64,000 bases of DNA from Marasmius tenuissimus (taxonomy: Eukaryota > Basidiomycota > Agaricomycetes > Agaricales > Marasmiaceae), in NCBI GenBank assembly GCA_029532415.1, contig JAQOTA010000020.1:682001-746000 (forward strand), in the 5' to 3' direction. A program made the translations under genes and the position numbers. Below the pieces are notes generated by a model. It saw only the letters and a program-made list of their open reading frames with translations, made no database searches and had not been told where the DNA came from. This document shows, one piece after another, positions 34,101 to 46,100 of the stretch (the stretch's first letter is position 1; each line of letters begins with the position of its first letter).

Positions 34101-35150
34101 ACTTCTGGACCTATATACCCACTTTGCGCGTGATACAATCTTCTACAACCGCTGAGCAATTCCGGGAGGACTTGGAAGTAATTGAGGCTACGGAATCATC
34201 AGAATGTATCCGAGAGGGCCTTCGATGAAGGAATCGAACCCGCTAAGTAGCAACGCTGGGAATACTCGAGGGCTAAAAGGAGGGACAAAAGTCGAATCCC
34301 GTGCCTGACCGCGCTACGCCATAACCTCTCTAGAAGACCGAAGGACATCAAGAATGGATGAACCGAATCTTATCGGTAGCGAACATAAGGCAGTTAACTA
34401 CTTAGAAAATAACGGCGTGGTGAAGAGAGGCGTCAAATCGGCACCGAACAACCCGGACTCAGCGACAGGCGTCCTCAAAGTTGCATACCACCATGTTCTC
34501 AAGTTCATTGAACTAGGCCTGGGCTGATAGGCAGGCAACCTGTATCCGGAAACTTGAAGAACGGCGACAACCATAAAGACACCGAACTTACTCGCCATGT
34601 ACTCGCTCACCATTCGAGAACGTAGATGATCAAGTTCCTCCTTTACATGCTCGTCTGTTGGATGAGATAACTGGCGACGATTAGGGTGACGCAAAATTAT
34701 GGAGGGCCGAACAAGGATCGGACTCTAGTTACTTACTTCGGAACGGAGCAAGCCTCACTGGTACGTTGAGCCCGTCACTTCAAGGATTGAGATGCTCTCA
34801 GTTTAAGACACGCCGATATGGGGCTCAAATCTCGATAAGAACATATTATTCCAAGCTTCGTGATCACTTGCGTAAAGTAATGGGATCCCGTTCCATAGCA
34901 CCCTGGGGCATTAGTACCTTTACTTCATCCCTTTGTTGATAGATGGTCTCTCCCCAAATCACCACATCTAGTCTTAGTCTGCATTTCGGCCCATTCATTA
35001 CATGTTGTATGTATTCATCCGGGGTCACGTTTGTCGGTAGATCATACTTAGTCCCCGCTCAGTGTCAACAGTCAAACATCGACTTACTTTGGATTTCAGT
35101 GGCACTGAAATAGGGAGCAGGCTTCCCTTTCCTCGCTTCCATGAAAACAT
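34101..35150. other. Intergenic region with decayed repeat unit
   Basis: Another copy of the unit found near 3250, 21910 and 27920 (GGCGTGGTGAAGAGAGGCG near 34415; CATACCACCATGTTCTCA near 34480). The - strand frame 34398-34694 is the longest remnant, and no family is recognised. Confidence 0.4.
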
Positions 35151-35211
35151 ATATAAGGGCAGAGGACCTCCCTCGACCTTCGCAGTCTAACGACTAAGCA
35201 CCACCTCCAGT

Positions 35212-35615
35212 ATGAAGTTCAGCACTGCTCTCCTCACATATGCATTTTTTTTCACCTTGATTGTGGTCGCCAAACCCATCAACGACTCTCCCCCCTCTGT
35301 TCATCCCAGGGCAGAATGTGGAAATGGCGGAACCATTCAGTGCTGCTCTGAGCCCATGAAAGGATTCGGTCTCATTTGCCGTCCTTCCAATGATGGCTCT
35401 TGGTGAGCGCTCAATACCCAATTGCTCGAACGGAATGTTGAGTCCATTATATTCTTACAGTGATAGCGAGCCTCAGATCTTTTCGGAGGTGCGATATTGT
35501 TGCGAGATCAAATACTGTGAGGCTGTCATCCTAACTGTCTGGGCCTGAATCAAGTTTTACTGATGTTATTATGAAGTCGAGAATGGTTCTGTCAATGATT
35601 GCAACCCTCTCTGAA
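35212..35615 (+). CDS. Short-loop hydrophobin-like protein (gene 6)
   Basis: Spliced model join(35212..35402,35461..35516,35578..35615), 94 aa. Signal peptide MKFSTALLTYAFFFTLIVVA, then a spacer ending VHPRAEC. Pattern C-X7-CC-X10-C-X8-C-X12-CC-X12-C-X3. The Cys3-Cys4 loop is as short as in genes 2 and 3, while Cys5-Cys6, usually invariant at 5, has grown to 12. Intron 1 splits the Cys5 codon (TG|T) and intron 2 is phase 1. ATATAAGGG lies about 60 bp upstream. The expanded spacing depends on the exon 2 acceptor at 35460; I see no nearer in-frame acceptor. Confidence 0.75.
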
Positions 35616-36000
35616 TCACTCGGCAATGGAAAGAATAACACAACTCATCTGGAACGGGGGTTACAGATGGAATATTACTCCTGTATTCGGTTTGTAGGAT
35701 TAGAAATTGGAACGCTATCGTGATAAAAAGTTGAATAAACCATATACATACAAGTTTGAAGCACCGGACATACGTCGTACCTTCCAATAAGTCCCGAATC
35801 CAAAAGCATCCTCCTTCACCGATGCCTGGGTAAACACGTGAGCGAATGGGATCATAACTCTTGGACACACAAGGTGTATATGTGTTTAATAATTTAAGAG
35901 TATACATGATGTCCGATCCATTCAGCCTACCACATCCCGCTGCCGCCGTGGAATCAACGAGAAAAGGGATGACAACTAAATCCATAACTTATAGTGCTAA

Positions 36001-38199
36001 TCGATGGATTTAACTCGAATCTGGAAAGCTTCTGCACGCTTGACTAGCCAGGGCACTCTCATGTAAGGTGGGTTTTGGGGTAAAAGGTCGAGATCATGGC
36101 GGTGCGTTGAGTTGAGATAGGCAAACACCCGTGCCGGGCCCGGCAGGCATGTTCGAAGCCAGAGTAGGAATTTTTCACTTTACTCTCGTCTCCACGCTAC
36201 CCTCACCGCGATTCTTATCCAACTCATTCTCATCGTTTGCCACTATCCTAAGTCTCTCTTATACTCGTCGGCTGGGCGACTATGGTCTGTCAATAATGGC
36301 AGTCTGGTGGATGAAGAAAAGGTGCGTTGTGCATTTTCATCCGTCCGAAAATGGTCTGAGAGTTCTGATCCATTGCGTTCTCTCTTCAATATATGAAGAT
36401 TATTCTAAACCCGAAGAAAGTATGGAGCTGAAAGCTAGAGGGACAATGAAAATCAAGTCCAGAAATCCGTGAAAGTCACTGTCCTCCGACACCTGTTTCG
36501 ATATTGAAATTTTCAATCCGGAAGGGATGAAGTTGTGTGTGGGTTGTTCGATATCAGGCACTGAGGTACGTTCTCCGGTCGTCGTCGTCCCAGTTCAATC
36601 TAACCTGATCGGACGAATGGGCCCCAACAGTCGAATTTCTGCCTCAAAAACGCCCTCACCCAGACGCCTTTGGCAACGTTTGCACCTTTCCTACCTCGTT
36701 TCAGCCGACCAGTAAAACCACACCTCTCCCCCTTGTCAACAATCACGGGCTGAACTACCACCGCTTCCAAAGACGATGCAGAACTACTTTGACGCTGGTT
36801 TCCGGGAGGCTGTTTGGGGTTTTGTCGAACGGCCAAAGTTTGAGTTTCATGGCATTCGTGCTTCGTTGGCGAACTGTGTTCATAGCATCTCTTTTATCAT
36901 CATCGAATCATCGTTCTCCAAACTCTCGAACCCTTTTGGTCAATGATCCCGATCCCAAATGCACCTACTCAACCTATCCTCTTCATCTATTCCCCATCTC
37001 TCTTTGCTCACCCCATTGATCGCCAACCTAAGTCCACTCCCCAGACACACACCTGCAAGCCCAGAGCCCCTCACGTCGTTCTTTGCGACAACGTATGGCC
37101 AATCTTCTGCTGTTGGCAGAGTAGGCTTGTTCGTGCGGGACCTATCCTCGAGTGGACATACCGAACATCAAACGACGTTTCAGAGGGAAATTTCTGCAAT
37201 GCGTGAGGTATTGAAACCGGTAGAGAGAACGTGAAGAAGGGGGCGAGACGCAACGAGAGGATTGGCGGTAGCAGTGGCAACGAAACTGAAGAATACACCC
37301 TCGATGCCAAGCAATTCTCCCCCTCCTTTTTTCTTCGCCCTTACCTTCACACTCGCGCTACTCGATGATATATACGCCTGGTGGGATGGGAAACTTGTTA
37401 CCCCCACACTGGAGTATAGGTAACCGCCTACGTCGCAAGGCGAGGATGCAGGGTTCGCGATTCTCAGTCGACCCGAGTGCTGGTTCGAAAACCCAAGTCC
37501 TCAGATTTGCGCCCCGTTTCCACTGGCAGCATCAGAAGGACTTGTATGGTAATATCTATGGTTTGCGTCCACTATCCAGCATACAATCGCAGAACCTTTA
37601 GCGCATTTTCAGGACATCGTACGCTGTTGTATTCTCGCCATCACTTGTTGGTTCGGTATTGACATTTGTTCTAAACGGTTGCAGTCACACTTCATCCGAA
37701 ATCGTGACTTGGTCATCGATACTCAATTGTAGATATTCGTCTCGGTATATGCCTCTTTTCTCGACTTGAGTTCAGACTTGTCGCCTTTTCTTCAATCGAA
37801 CCGGATACCGAAACCTCAGGTGAGGTCTATTTTGTTGTAGGCATGAATAGAGGGAAGACACTGGATAGCAGCGAGGCGGAAGAAAGTGTAGGTATCGGTC
37901 CATGTGGGTCCACATCTTAAACTGGTCCGTGCTTTGACATCACTGATGCTGAGGAGGGTTCCGATCCAGATTCGACGCTCACCGTCAATACTTTGTTTAT
38001 GAAGTACGACGCTCGGAAACAGGGTAATCTCCTAGCGGGTCTCGGACCTCGATTTCGAGAGCGCTTGAAGCCAAATTTATTCGGGTTTGTGCCAATTCAC
38101 CCCTTCTCTCCGCCTCGTAAGAACTCAATTGTACAATTTATCGTTCGAGAAACGTATCAAAGCAATACGGGGGCTCTCTGAAACCCTACGGGCGACGAG
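36001..38199. other. Unassigned region
   Basis: Several open frames exist on both strands (for example 36131-36472 +, 36778-36950 +, 36959-37234 +), some ending near plausible splice sites, but I cannot assemble or identify a gene. No repeat or mobile element was recognised. Confidence 0.35.
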
Positions 38200-39076
38200 T
38201 CAGTTACGTTTAAGGACAAGGACAAAAGGTGATCTCCAATCCTGCCTATGTACCTCAGTGATCAGACACTTCGATACATTAGTAACAAAAACAAAAGGAC
38301 GTACATCGTCCGCTTCACAAGCATGCTGGGCTTGAGTGTCAGTTGAGTTATGGAGCGCATCCTTCGGTGGGCAGTTGGCGTCAGAGCCTGTGAGTGTGTT
38401 AAGCTAGGTTAAGATAACGAGAGGATAGAGGACAGATACGTACATGTCGCGCCATCGGAGCATCCACCGGTGTACTTGAAACCGATAGGGACGTTGAACT
38501 TGTGGCTTGAGAAGGTAAACAGTGAGCGGTAGCTTGTTCTAGTTTCAATATGCACAAAACCTACGGAGGGATCAAGAACAGGTCAACGAAAGACCCAGGG
38601 CCAGGTTGAGCGGGAGGTGGTCGTCGGTTCCTCAAGTCGATCTGCAGAAGGAGGATCATACTTTCAATGGTGCCAACGTATATTCTTCAAAGAAAAATAG
38701 ACCTCGGCGACCACACATTTTTCTGGGATCGGAAGTTCGATCAGTTCCAGTATCACTTATTCGAACAAGCCAAATGTACCGCCGTTGAGGGAACACTTTC
38801 CGGTCTGGAGGTACGCGATTTCAAGAGTCAAGGCGCTGTCGGACTTGTAGGTTCCTCCGCTGGAGAGAACCTTTCCTTCTTGGACAAGCCGCGAGGTTCC
38901 TTTGCCGCACCTTGAGGGAAACGGCGAGACGATTATAAGCACCTCGAAGTTTAGGCCAGATAATGAAGGGCGAAGACTTACTTGTTGATGAAGGTGATCG
39001 TGTGCGACTCGCCCATGACAGCGCTAGTAGCAGCCGCGAGGACGACGAGAGAGCTGAATAGAGAAGAGAACTGCAT
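38200..39076 (-). CDS. Secreted thaumatin-like 'glycopeptide' family protein (model uncertain)
   Basis: The start is the ATG at 39074-39076. Exon 1 (38982..39076) encodes a signal peptide (MQFSSLFSSLVVLAAATSA) and SHTITFINN; exon 2 (from 38910) encodes CGKGTSRLVQEGKVLSSGG and AYLQTGKCSLNGG. Later exons read VDLFLIPP, HKFNVPIGFKYTGGCSDGATC and SDANCPPKDALHN, to a TGA at 38200-38202. This matches a small secreted Cys-rich family common in mushrooms, distantly thaumatin-like and often labelled glycopeptide; its function is not established. Between 38786 and 38660 I could not join the exons in frame, so the copy may be damaged there. A fragment of a paralogue lies at 33930-34100. Confidence 0.6.
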
Positions 39077-39981
39077 ATTTCTAGCTGTAACTGATGAGAA
39101 GCTAGAGATTGGGAAAACTCGTATAAAAACTAAACGTTCCGAGGGGGCTTATAGTCCCCTCACTGAATAAAAGGTCCGTTGGGGTAAACCAGTGGCCGGA
39201 AATGCCGTTTGTGTATGGCTGGGCAAATAGGTGGCGTACCGGTGATGCAAGTAGTGTCTTTGAGTCGGTCAAAGCGGGACTTGAACCCCCCACAAAGCAC
39301 CGAACCTCATGGAGAGTTACTATACTTAGACCTCGAAGAGAAGACATAGACAACTTCTATGAATATGGGTTTATCAACTTTCACACTCGGACTTCAATTG
39401 GTCGAAGGCGTCGACTCGAACGGCGAATCTTCGACGATACTGCGTCTGAGCGTTACGAGGAACAGGTAGTTGTTGAGCCGCGAGACGTTTCGAGAGCTAG
39501 AATTCTTATTCTTAGACCTGGGGCTCTCCGTCTCAACTCTCAAGGGCGAGACGGAGAACGGGATGCGAGTAGGCGAGAGTGGCTAAATGTGCCGCCACTG
39601 CCGTGTTCAGAACGTGAATTGCTGTGGCGTACTTTGCATTGAACGTCAGCCATGAGGTTGAAGCACAGTGAACTAAAAACAGGTGGCTAGCTGGTTGAGC
39701 TTGCTTGAATTGTTGTTCAAATCTCGGGGTTCCCTTTATATGACTGTGGTCCCTGTCGTTTATGATATCCTATGAGCTCTTGACTTTTAGTGTATAGTTA
39801 TTTGATAAAGATTCCTATTACTAAAGAGTCCCCTCTATACTTGCAACCAGTATAGGAATGTGACAGGTGCGGCTTCACCAATACGTGAGGATACAAGAAC
39901 TCCATTCTTTCGAGCCCATAATCCGAGAGACCGATACACACTTGTCCTGAGTACTCTAAGTTCGTCGAGAGTCTTTATTCC
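39077..39981. other. Unassigned region with one Arg-rich open frame
   Basis: A + strand frame at 39202-39642 (about 146 codons, rich in Arg and Glu) is unrecognised and may be fortuitous. Nothing else is visible. Confidence 0.3.
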
Positions 39982-40464
39982 TACTGTACCATTTCGAGTA
40001 AAACAACAGTCACGGGTCACGGACCCTGTTGTTGACACAGCTGGGCGTGAATATTATTTATGCACGGAAATATGCCAGAAAAATTTGACGCCTCACAGTT
40101 CAACACATATTCAGGCTGGAAATAGTCGAAATTGAATTGGGTTCCGCATATTTGGTAGCAAAAATACTCATCGGAAAGCCAGACGACATATTTCTGCTTC
40201 ATATTCCGCAACAAAATAAGTTTTGGCCCCAGCTGTGTGAACCCAAATGTCACGCTGTGTCACGCGTCCCAAGCCGGTCTGCCGAAAATAAATTTTCATT
40301 GAGCCGAAAAATTTTGGCCCAGGGACCCCTCCCACCCGCCAAATCGCCGAAAATTTTCGGCATGTCCCAGGTCTCGAGGAGATCTGCCGAATTCAAAATT
40401 TCGGTCGAACCGGTCACGCGTCCCACCCCATGGCACATGCCGAATTACTCGAAATGGTACAGTA
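39982..40464. mobile_element. MITE with TA target site, copy 2, with a nested MITE
   Basis: Bounded by TACTGTACCATTTCGAG and CTCGAAATGGTACAGTA, the same ends as 17345-17552. It is 483 bp because a MITE of the other family (40033-40240) lies inside, and the interior also carries extra ATTTTCGG-type sequence. The shared inner phrase GTCACGCGTCCCA occurs in both copies. Confidence 0.75.
40033..40240 (+). mobile_element. MITE with TGACACAGCTG-type inverted ends, copy 2
   Basis: 208 bp, the inverted relative of 15848-16035, nested in the TA-target MITE. Ends are TGACACAGCTG and CAGCTGTGTGA. Confidence 0.7.
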
Positions 40465-41097
40465 TACACCTCTCCTTGTCGATTTGTTGCTCATCTCTCG
40501 TGTGTTGATTCTCGAGCACCAGTGCGATATCTATCATGCTTGCACGTGAGCGGAGTTGCCCGGATTTCAAGTGCAAAGACCGAAGGATCTGGGCCTTTAG
40601 GCTACACGTTACATACCAACGCCAGTTGCGCCTCGGTCCCACTCGGAGTACCGGCTATTCACCAATAGCTACAATGGTCGCCATGTGTATCGGCAAAAGT
40701 ACAGTGCGTCCCAAACCAACTCTGCTACAATCGAGTCTGAGTTCGTCCGAGCGGCCAAAACCTAGAGGTCTCCCGAAATCAATTGATCTCCACCGACGTC
40801 GGAGCATGGTAATAGGAGAACGGAGAGATAAACTACGATGACGCAGGGAGTGTACTTACACCGGACTATGTGTCGAGATGTGGGTACTGACGGTGAAATC
40901 AAGGGGCCCGAATCAATGCGCTTGTGCAACCATGGTTCCCCTAGGCATTCTGTCACCGCCCGAGCGACATTATGTCCATTGTGTAGCGATGGGCTTGCTC
41001 TTACACCCATCAGCAAAATACCGGAAAGGTTGAGACCTAGGTAGAATGGATTGGCGTAAGTAAAATACGCCGATCCGATAGTAGTGAATTTCAAGAG
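40465..41097. other. Unassigned region
   Basis: No gene, repeat or element recognised; open frames overlap on both strands without splice or homology support. Confidence 0.4.
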
Positions 41098-41102
41098 TGT
41101 TG

Positions 41103-41423
41103 TGTTGAATCCGTGGACTATTATTAGATCCCGGTATATCCGAAGTCCCGGTTCATACTTCCCGCCATTGTATTATGCGGGACAATACATTCGCTATTGT
41201 TCTATTCTTCATTGTTCTATATGCTCATATGTACAATTCCTATTGTCGTCCCTATATGGTAGTTCTATTGTCTCTACATGTATATAAGCTCGTAGTTCTC
41301 TACTTGAATCTACAGTGTGCTTGAGCTTCTACGTCTCGCCTCTACCTCTCTAAACTCCTCTCTGGTAAGTAGTAGTGTAGCCATGTTGTAGTCCTCTGCG
41401 CTAGGCGTCATGCCGGCTCATCA
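41103..41423 (+). mobile_element. Solo LTR of copia family A
   Basis: 321 bp, full length, on the + strand (TGTTGAATCC to GGCTCATCA), flanked by a perfect 5-bp duplication TGTTG at 41098-41102 and 41424-41428. No internal element sequence is attached, so it is the product of LTR-LTR recombination. Confidence 0.93.
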
Positions 41424-42611
41424 TGTTGTACCTTGGTACAAGTCCCGCAACGCGTTTACACGGTTGCGGGTGGCTATAAGAGTATCAGAACACAGCGAGA
41501 ACGGGGTTAAAACTTACCCAGAACTCGTTAAAACCCCCAAAATCCATGTCCGGGGTTGTACCCCGCCGAACTCATCACGATGAACGAAACACGTCGAACC
41601 TGATTTTGGGGCATTCCAAGCGGGTTTCAACCAGTTTTGGGTGGTTTCGACGCGTTTTGAGGCTCATAAGGACTATCAGATAAACAAACTAGTTAGTATG
41701 GTCGATAGGCATACCAATAGATTTCGAAACCCTTACCGGTTTTTGCGATTCCCTTCGCGTTCTGCAGTTATCAGTGTATTCTACTCGTACCAAGGGCTTT
41801 CTGACGAGATTCGAGATCTTAGAAGGTTATTCACGGCAAGTTTTGGCAAGAAAACGCGTCTTTATTATGGACTAGACGCCGGAAAGTACAGATAAGAGAT
41901 CCCGGCCAACATAGACATATTTTTCTATAATATATGAGAGTCCGGCGCCTGATTTCGATATTCGCGAGGCTACGCTTTGACGTTCTAAGGGAGATGTGGT
42001 TGAATGAGTGAGCTTCCGACGCGAGAAAATGGCTTACCTCGTTGGAAGCCTGGGAAAGTTTGTCAATTTCTCCTTTCCTCCCACTTCCACCCTCATCAGT
42101 GACTCCTCCTGCCTCCATCTGCAACCACCCTTGATCCTGCAGGGTCTGAGGGACCTTTAGTAAGTATTTTCCTTCCTGATCTTGCTCAGGATCGCATATC
42201 TGACAAACTGCTCATCAATACAGCTCCAAACCCATTTTCAACCAAAATCAACCTTTTTCTCTACCAAAACTCAGTTCATCTTCAATTGAGAGGTGTATTG
42301 AAGGTTCAGGGAGGTTACTGGGCTTTGGTGAGTCCCTAAACCGTATCTCGGGCAACTCAGGACACTGACCTTGTGTGTCTGTAAGCTGCCTTGGCCATCC
42401 TGCTCCCCTTCACCACTACCGGCATCTCATATTCGACCTTTGACGAACATGAATCGATAACCAGCATCACTGGCCTCCCGAACCTGACCTCTGACAATAA
42501 CGAAGACGATGAATGTTGCAGCCGCAGCCCCGACGCCATTCAGCATAAGCTGCTTTTCCATCAATGATGAATCCCCCTACCAATCGACATGCACAGCGTC
42601 ATCTTTTGAAG

Positions 42612-43180
42612 ACAAGAGTGGGTTAAACGTCAATTCGTCAACGATTGTAACGGACTTACCTCTATCCTAGACCTCAAGTCATGGTTGAAGACCCACACCA
42701 CGATCAAGAAACGTCATTCGCGTTCCGAGGGAGAGGGATTTTTGTACGCTTTCCGGATCGACGGAGTGGACTATTCCTACGTCACCGACTGCGACCTCAC
42801 CAACACTGCCGCGTTCAAAGTTGGCCGAACAGTGGATCCTCAGTGTCGGGAAACGGAGTGGAGGCAGCAGTGCCGTTCCCAGACGCACACATGGTACACA
42901 CCCATCCAGGTCGAAAACTGTCATTCCGTTGGTGAGTTTTCCTTCATATCCTGAGGAATAGCGAGGCTCTTACCTATTTGTAGAACGTCTCGTTCACGCT
43001 GCGTTGGAGAAGATTTGCGTGTCGAGGCCGCGCAAAGTATGCACTGATTGCGGGCGCACCCATAACGAAATTTTCTTGCTGTCCAGCGCTCCGGAAACCT
43101 TCAGGGATGTCATTGCGCCGCTGATCAAGGACCAGGACCGTGTTGATAAACTGGTGGGGAGGAGCCGATGGGTGGTCTAG
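42612..43180 (+). CDS. T5orf172 (MUG113-like, GIY-YIG superfamily) domain protein, 5' end uncertain
   Basis: Two exons are clear: about 42612..42931 and 42984..43180 (TAG at 43178). The domain reads GFLYAFRIDG, AFKVGRTVDPQCRETEWRQQC, then after the intron ERLVHAALEKIC and the zinc-binding-like CTDCGRTHNEIF. This is the T5orf172 family, related to GIY-YIG nucleases and found in phages and as expanded families in mushroom fungi. A function in DNA binding or cleavage is presumed from the family. I could not fix the first exon; ATG 42510 gives a frame that stops at 42670 and may be an upstream exon. The gene ends about 280 bp from the Plavaka gene's 3' end, facing it. Confidence 0.7.
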
Positions 43181-46100
43181 GCCGTTTGTAGATAATTTCT
43201 TGTTGTATCGTTACCATTTCTTGATGTATCATTAGCGAGTTGTATCTGTATATAGCGTGTTTCCCGACTGTAACAGAGAATTCAGTAAAGTAGAATCAAA
43301 CGGACACGATAGAACTTACCATATCATACACGAGACTATGAGAATCCAACGTCTGTTAGCTTCAACGTGCAGGGCACGTCTACTAGTCCCTTGGGCCGCG
43401 AAGAGGCCAGACGTCAACCAAGGGGTTTCAAAGTAGCTAAATGACAGTAGACGTCAAAGTTACAGCGCAGCATGCTCCATGTCCTCGTCGTCTTCGTCCA
43501 TGGCGCCATCAACCTCATCTTCGTTGCTACACTCTGAAGGCGCAGGGGACATGACCCAATCTTCAAATCCCGAAGAATCATCCTCCTGATTGTCACCCTG
43601 CCTCACTACCTCCTCCTCTTTGTCGACGGGATTGCCGTCATCGTCGGCAGATGGAACAACCTCCTCCCTGTTGGTGTCGTAACGAGGTAGGACCTGCGTA
43701 TCAAGCCCTGCGTCTTTCTCGAAATACCGGAGATATTCGTGGAATTGGGGATGTCCGACCCCACCCCCACGAAATCTCATCACTGTGTCACGATTGGCGA
43801 ACCTACAATGAAGGTGAGTTTGGGCTCGAGCTCACGACTGATCACTTACATTCCGACATGGTAAAATTTCCAGTCGTCTTCCTCAAGCTCTCTCTTTCCG
43901 CTAGAGTTCAGCGACATCAGCTGTCGCGCCAGCGATGTGGGTGCCAATCTCTTGCCAGTCTTGGATGGGCCATGGTTGAACGCGGGGATGATATGGGCAC
44001 CGCGAATGACATCTGCAGGGTCGACAAAGCCAAAGGCATTAGCATCTTCTGGAGGAGGGAAGAAGAGACGGTATAGGCGTTTGGCATGAAAGCCGGATCT
44101 GTAGGTTGAGTCGATCTGGTACCAGCGAACCCAGAGAAACTCTACACGTTGGGTGATAGGCACCTTTTTCATTAGAACCGAGGGCTCCAAACGAACATGA
44201 GTGTGAAAGGTGCCTATCACCTGAGCGTACTGGTAAGGGTGTTGGCTGTCATTGCCGACAGCGTCTGGTGAGAGTGTGTAGATGTCGGGATGGAGGCGAC
44301 TGTTGATCAAATCTTGGCCTCGCTGCCGGTCGTACGTATTGTAGTTGAACCAGATCGTTTTGTGCGCAAAGACGGTGTCGTTCGTGAACGTGAGCTGTGA
44401 GCGTTTGTCAGTGGTGTACTCCGTCTTGGAGTCAGGCCCCAGCAGCCAGTGGAGAAGATGGTCCTTCAGCTTTGGTGTGAAGTCCTAGGACCCTTGTCAG
44501 ACAATGTGAACTCCAGAGGGGTGAATAAGACCTACCCTGGTTGCCATATCCTCCTCAAACTCGCTGTTCTCTCCCTTGTCGATCCAGTTGATGTCGGACA
44601 ACAGGACGCGGTGTTCTGTGCCCGCCAAGGTGTGGTGGTGTACGTTCGGATCTGTCTTTGTCAGAGGTTCTTGGCCGGCAGCGAGTAGTTGCTTCTTCTT
44701 CCCTATCCGTTTCTGTCTGGGCACGATCGGGACGTGAGTCTTGATAGAGTTTAATACGCGTTTCCGGCCTTCATGACAGACAATCTGGAGGCCGTGCTTC
44801 TGCTTGTTTGTCCTTCGGTAGAAGGACTTCACCTCCTGGTGTTGGCATTCACTCTAAAGGCTGGTCAACACATGATTCGCGAGAACGAATGAGTAACTTA
44901 CGTTGCGGGTCGTGTACGAGTCAGTCGTACCATACTCCTTGATGGTGCTCGGGTAGTCTCCAAGGAAATGGAGTTTGGCAGTTGCGAGGCTGAACTTCTT
45001 GACCCGGGCTCCAGACTTCTTTGGTGCAGTACCAGATCCATCAGCCTTTTGTTTGGCCGCTGCTACTGCATGTCGTCCCCGAGCCTCTACCTCTCGTGGA
45101 GTCTCTGTGGTCTCGAATTTGGCGGAATCCTTTGCAAACTTCCTCAGACTCTTCCCCAACCTCGAGGTCGCATCCTCGAAAGAGATGACAGTCGAATCGG
45201 TATGGAGTCGTAGCTTGGCGTAGGCGTGCCAAGTTGCGAGGTCAAACAGAAGGTCCTGCACCATCTTGTCGACGGCCGGATCGTCAAATAGGCCTTCAAA
45301 GCAAGGCATTGCACACTGTAGATCGTGAGCCAAGGCCAATGCATACGAGACTCGGACTACATACCTGTAAGATATCCTCGAAGTCTCTGGCCGCCAACTT
45401 CTTCATCTGGGAGATGTTGTTGTGAAAGCGACGGATCGTGTTGCGACCAAACGTCGGGACATGGCGGAAGCTGTGGTTGTGGGGTAAGAAACGAAAGGAA
45501 AACAATCGGAATAGGGCTTACTGTTCATCCATAACATCAACCCCCTGATCTTTTTTCTTTTTCTTCCTTTGTGCGTAAAGCAACCGTATCAGATGCATCA
45601 AGACTGCCTTCCACACTCCGAGCTCAAACTCGTGAAGGAGATCAATCACGAGTAGGAGGTAGAGGTCGAATCCGAAAGGTAGTAGTTTGGTCGAGAATGT
45701 GTTCTGTCAATCGTTCAGCTTTTGTCCATTGTTGAACATGAGGGAAACTTACCCGTGTAGGGATCAAAGAGTGGTCGTCAAGCAAATGCTTCACGGGGTC
45801 ACACTCTACACTCCGGCCATCCACGAAGATATGCCAGCGGGCATCATTCACTGCTTTCTGGCGGCGCTCGTCGTTGATGCGCTTTAGTTGTATCCGGTGC
45901 CACATATCGAGTTTGGTGCCCATATGTTGCACCTGGCTCTTCTTGATAATGCAGCGGACGCAGAGGCAGTTCCCGAGGTACTTGACGCACACTACAGCAA
46001 TCCTGACAAGGCGTGAGTCTTCAGATAAGAGATAGAACAAAAAGGCTTACTTCTCAGGGTAGTCTGCCGAGTAGGAGAAGAACTCTGGGAGAAACCTCCT

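Noticed and set aside
39240..39320. tRNA-like T-arm (GGGTTCAAGTCCC on the - strand)
   Set aside because: The rest does not fold into a cloverleaf with a proper D arm and 7-nt anticodon loop; at most a degenerate pseudo-tRNA.
39202..39642. 146-codon Arg-rich + strand frame as a gene
   Set aside because: No recognisable domain, no ATG-context or splice support; kept only as part of an unassigned region.
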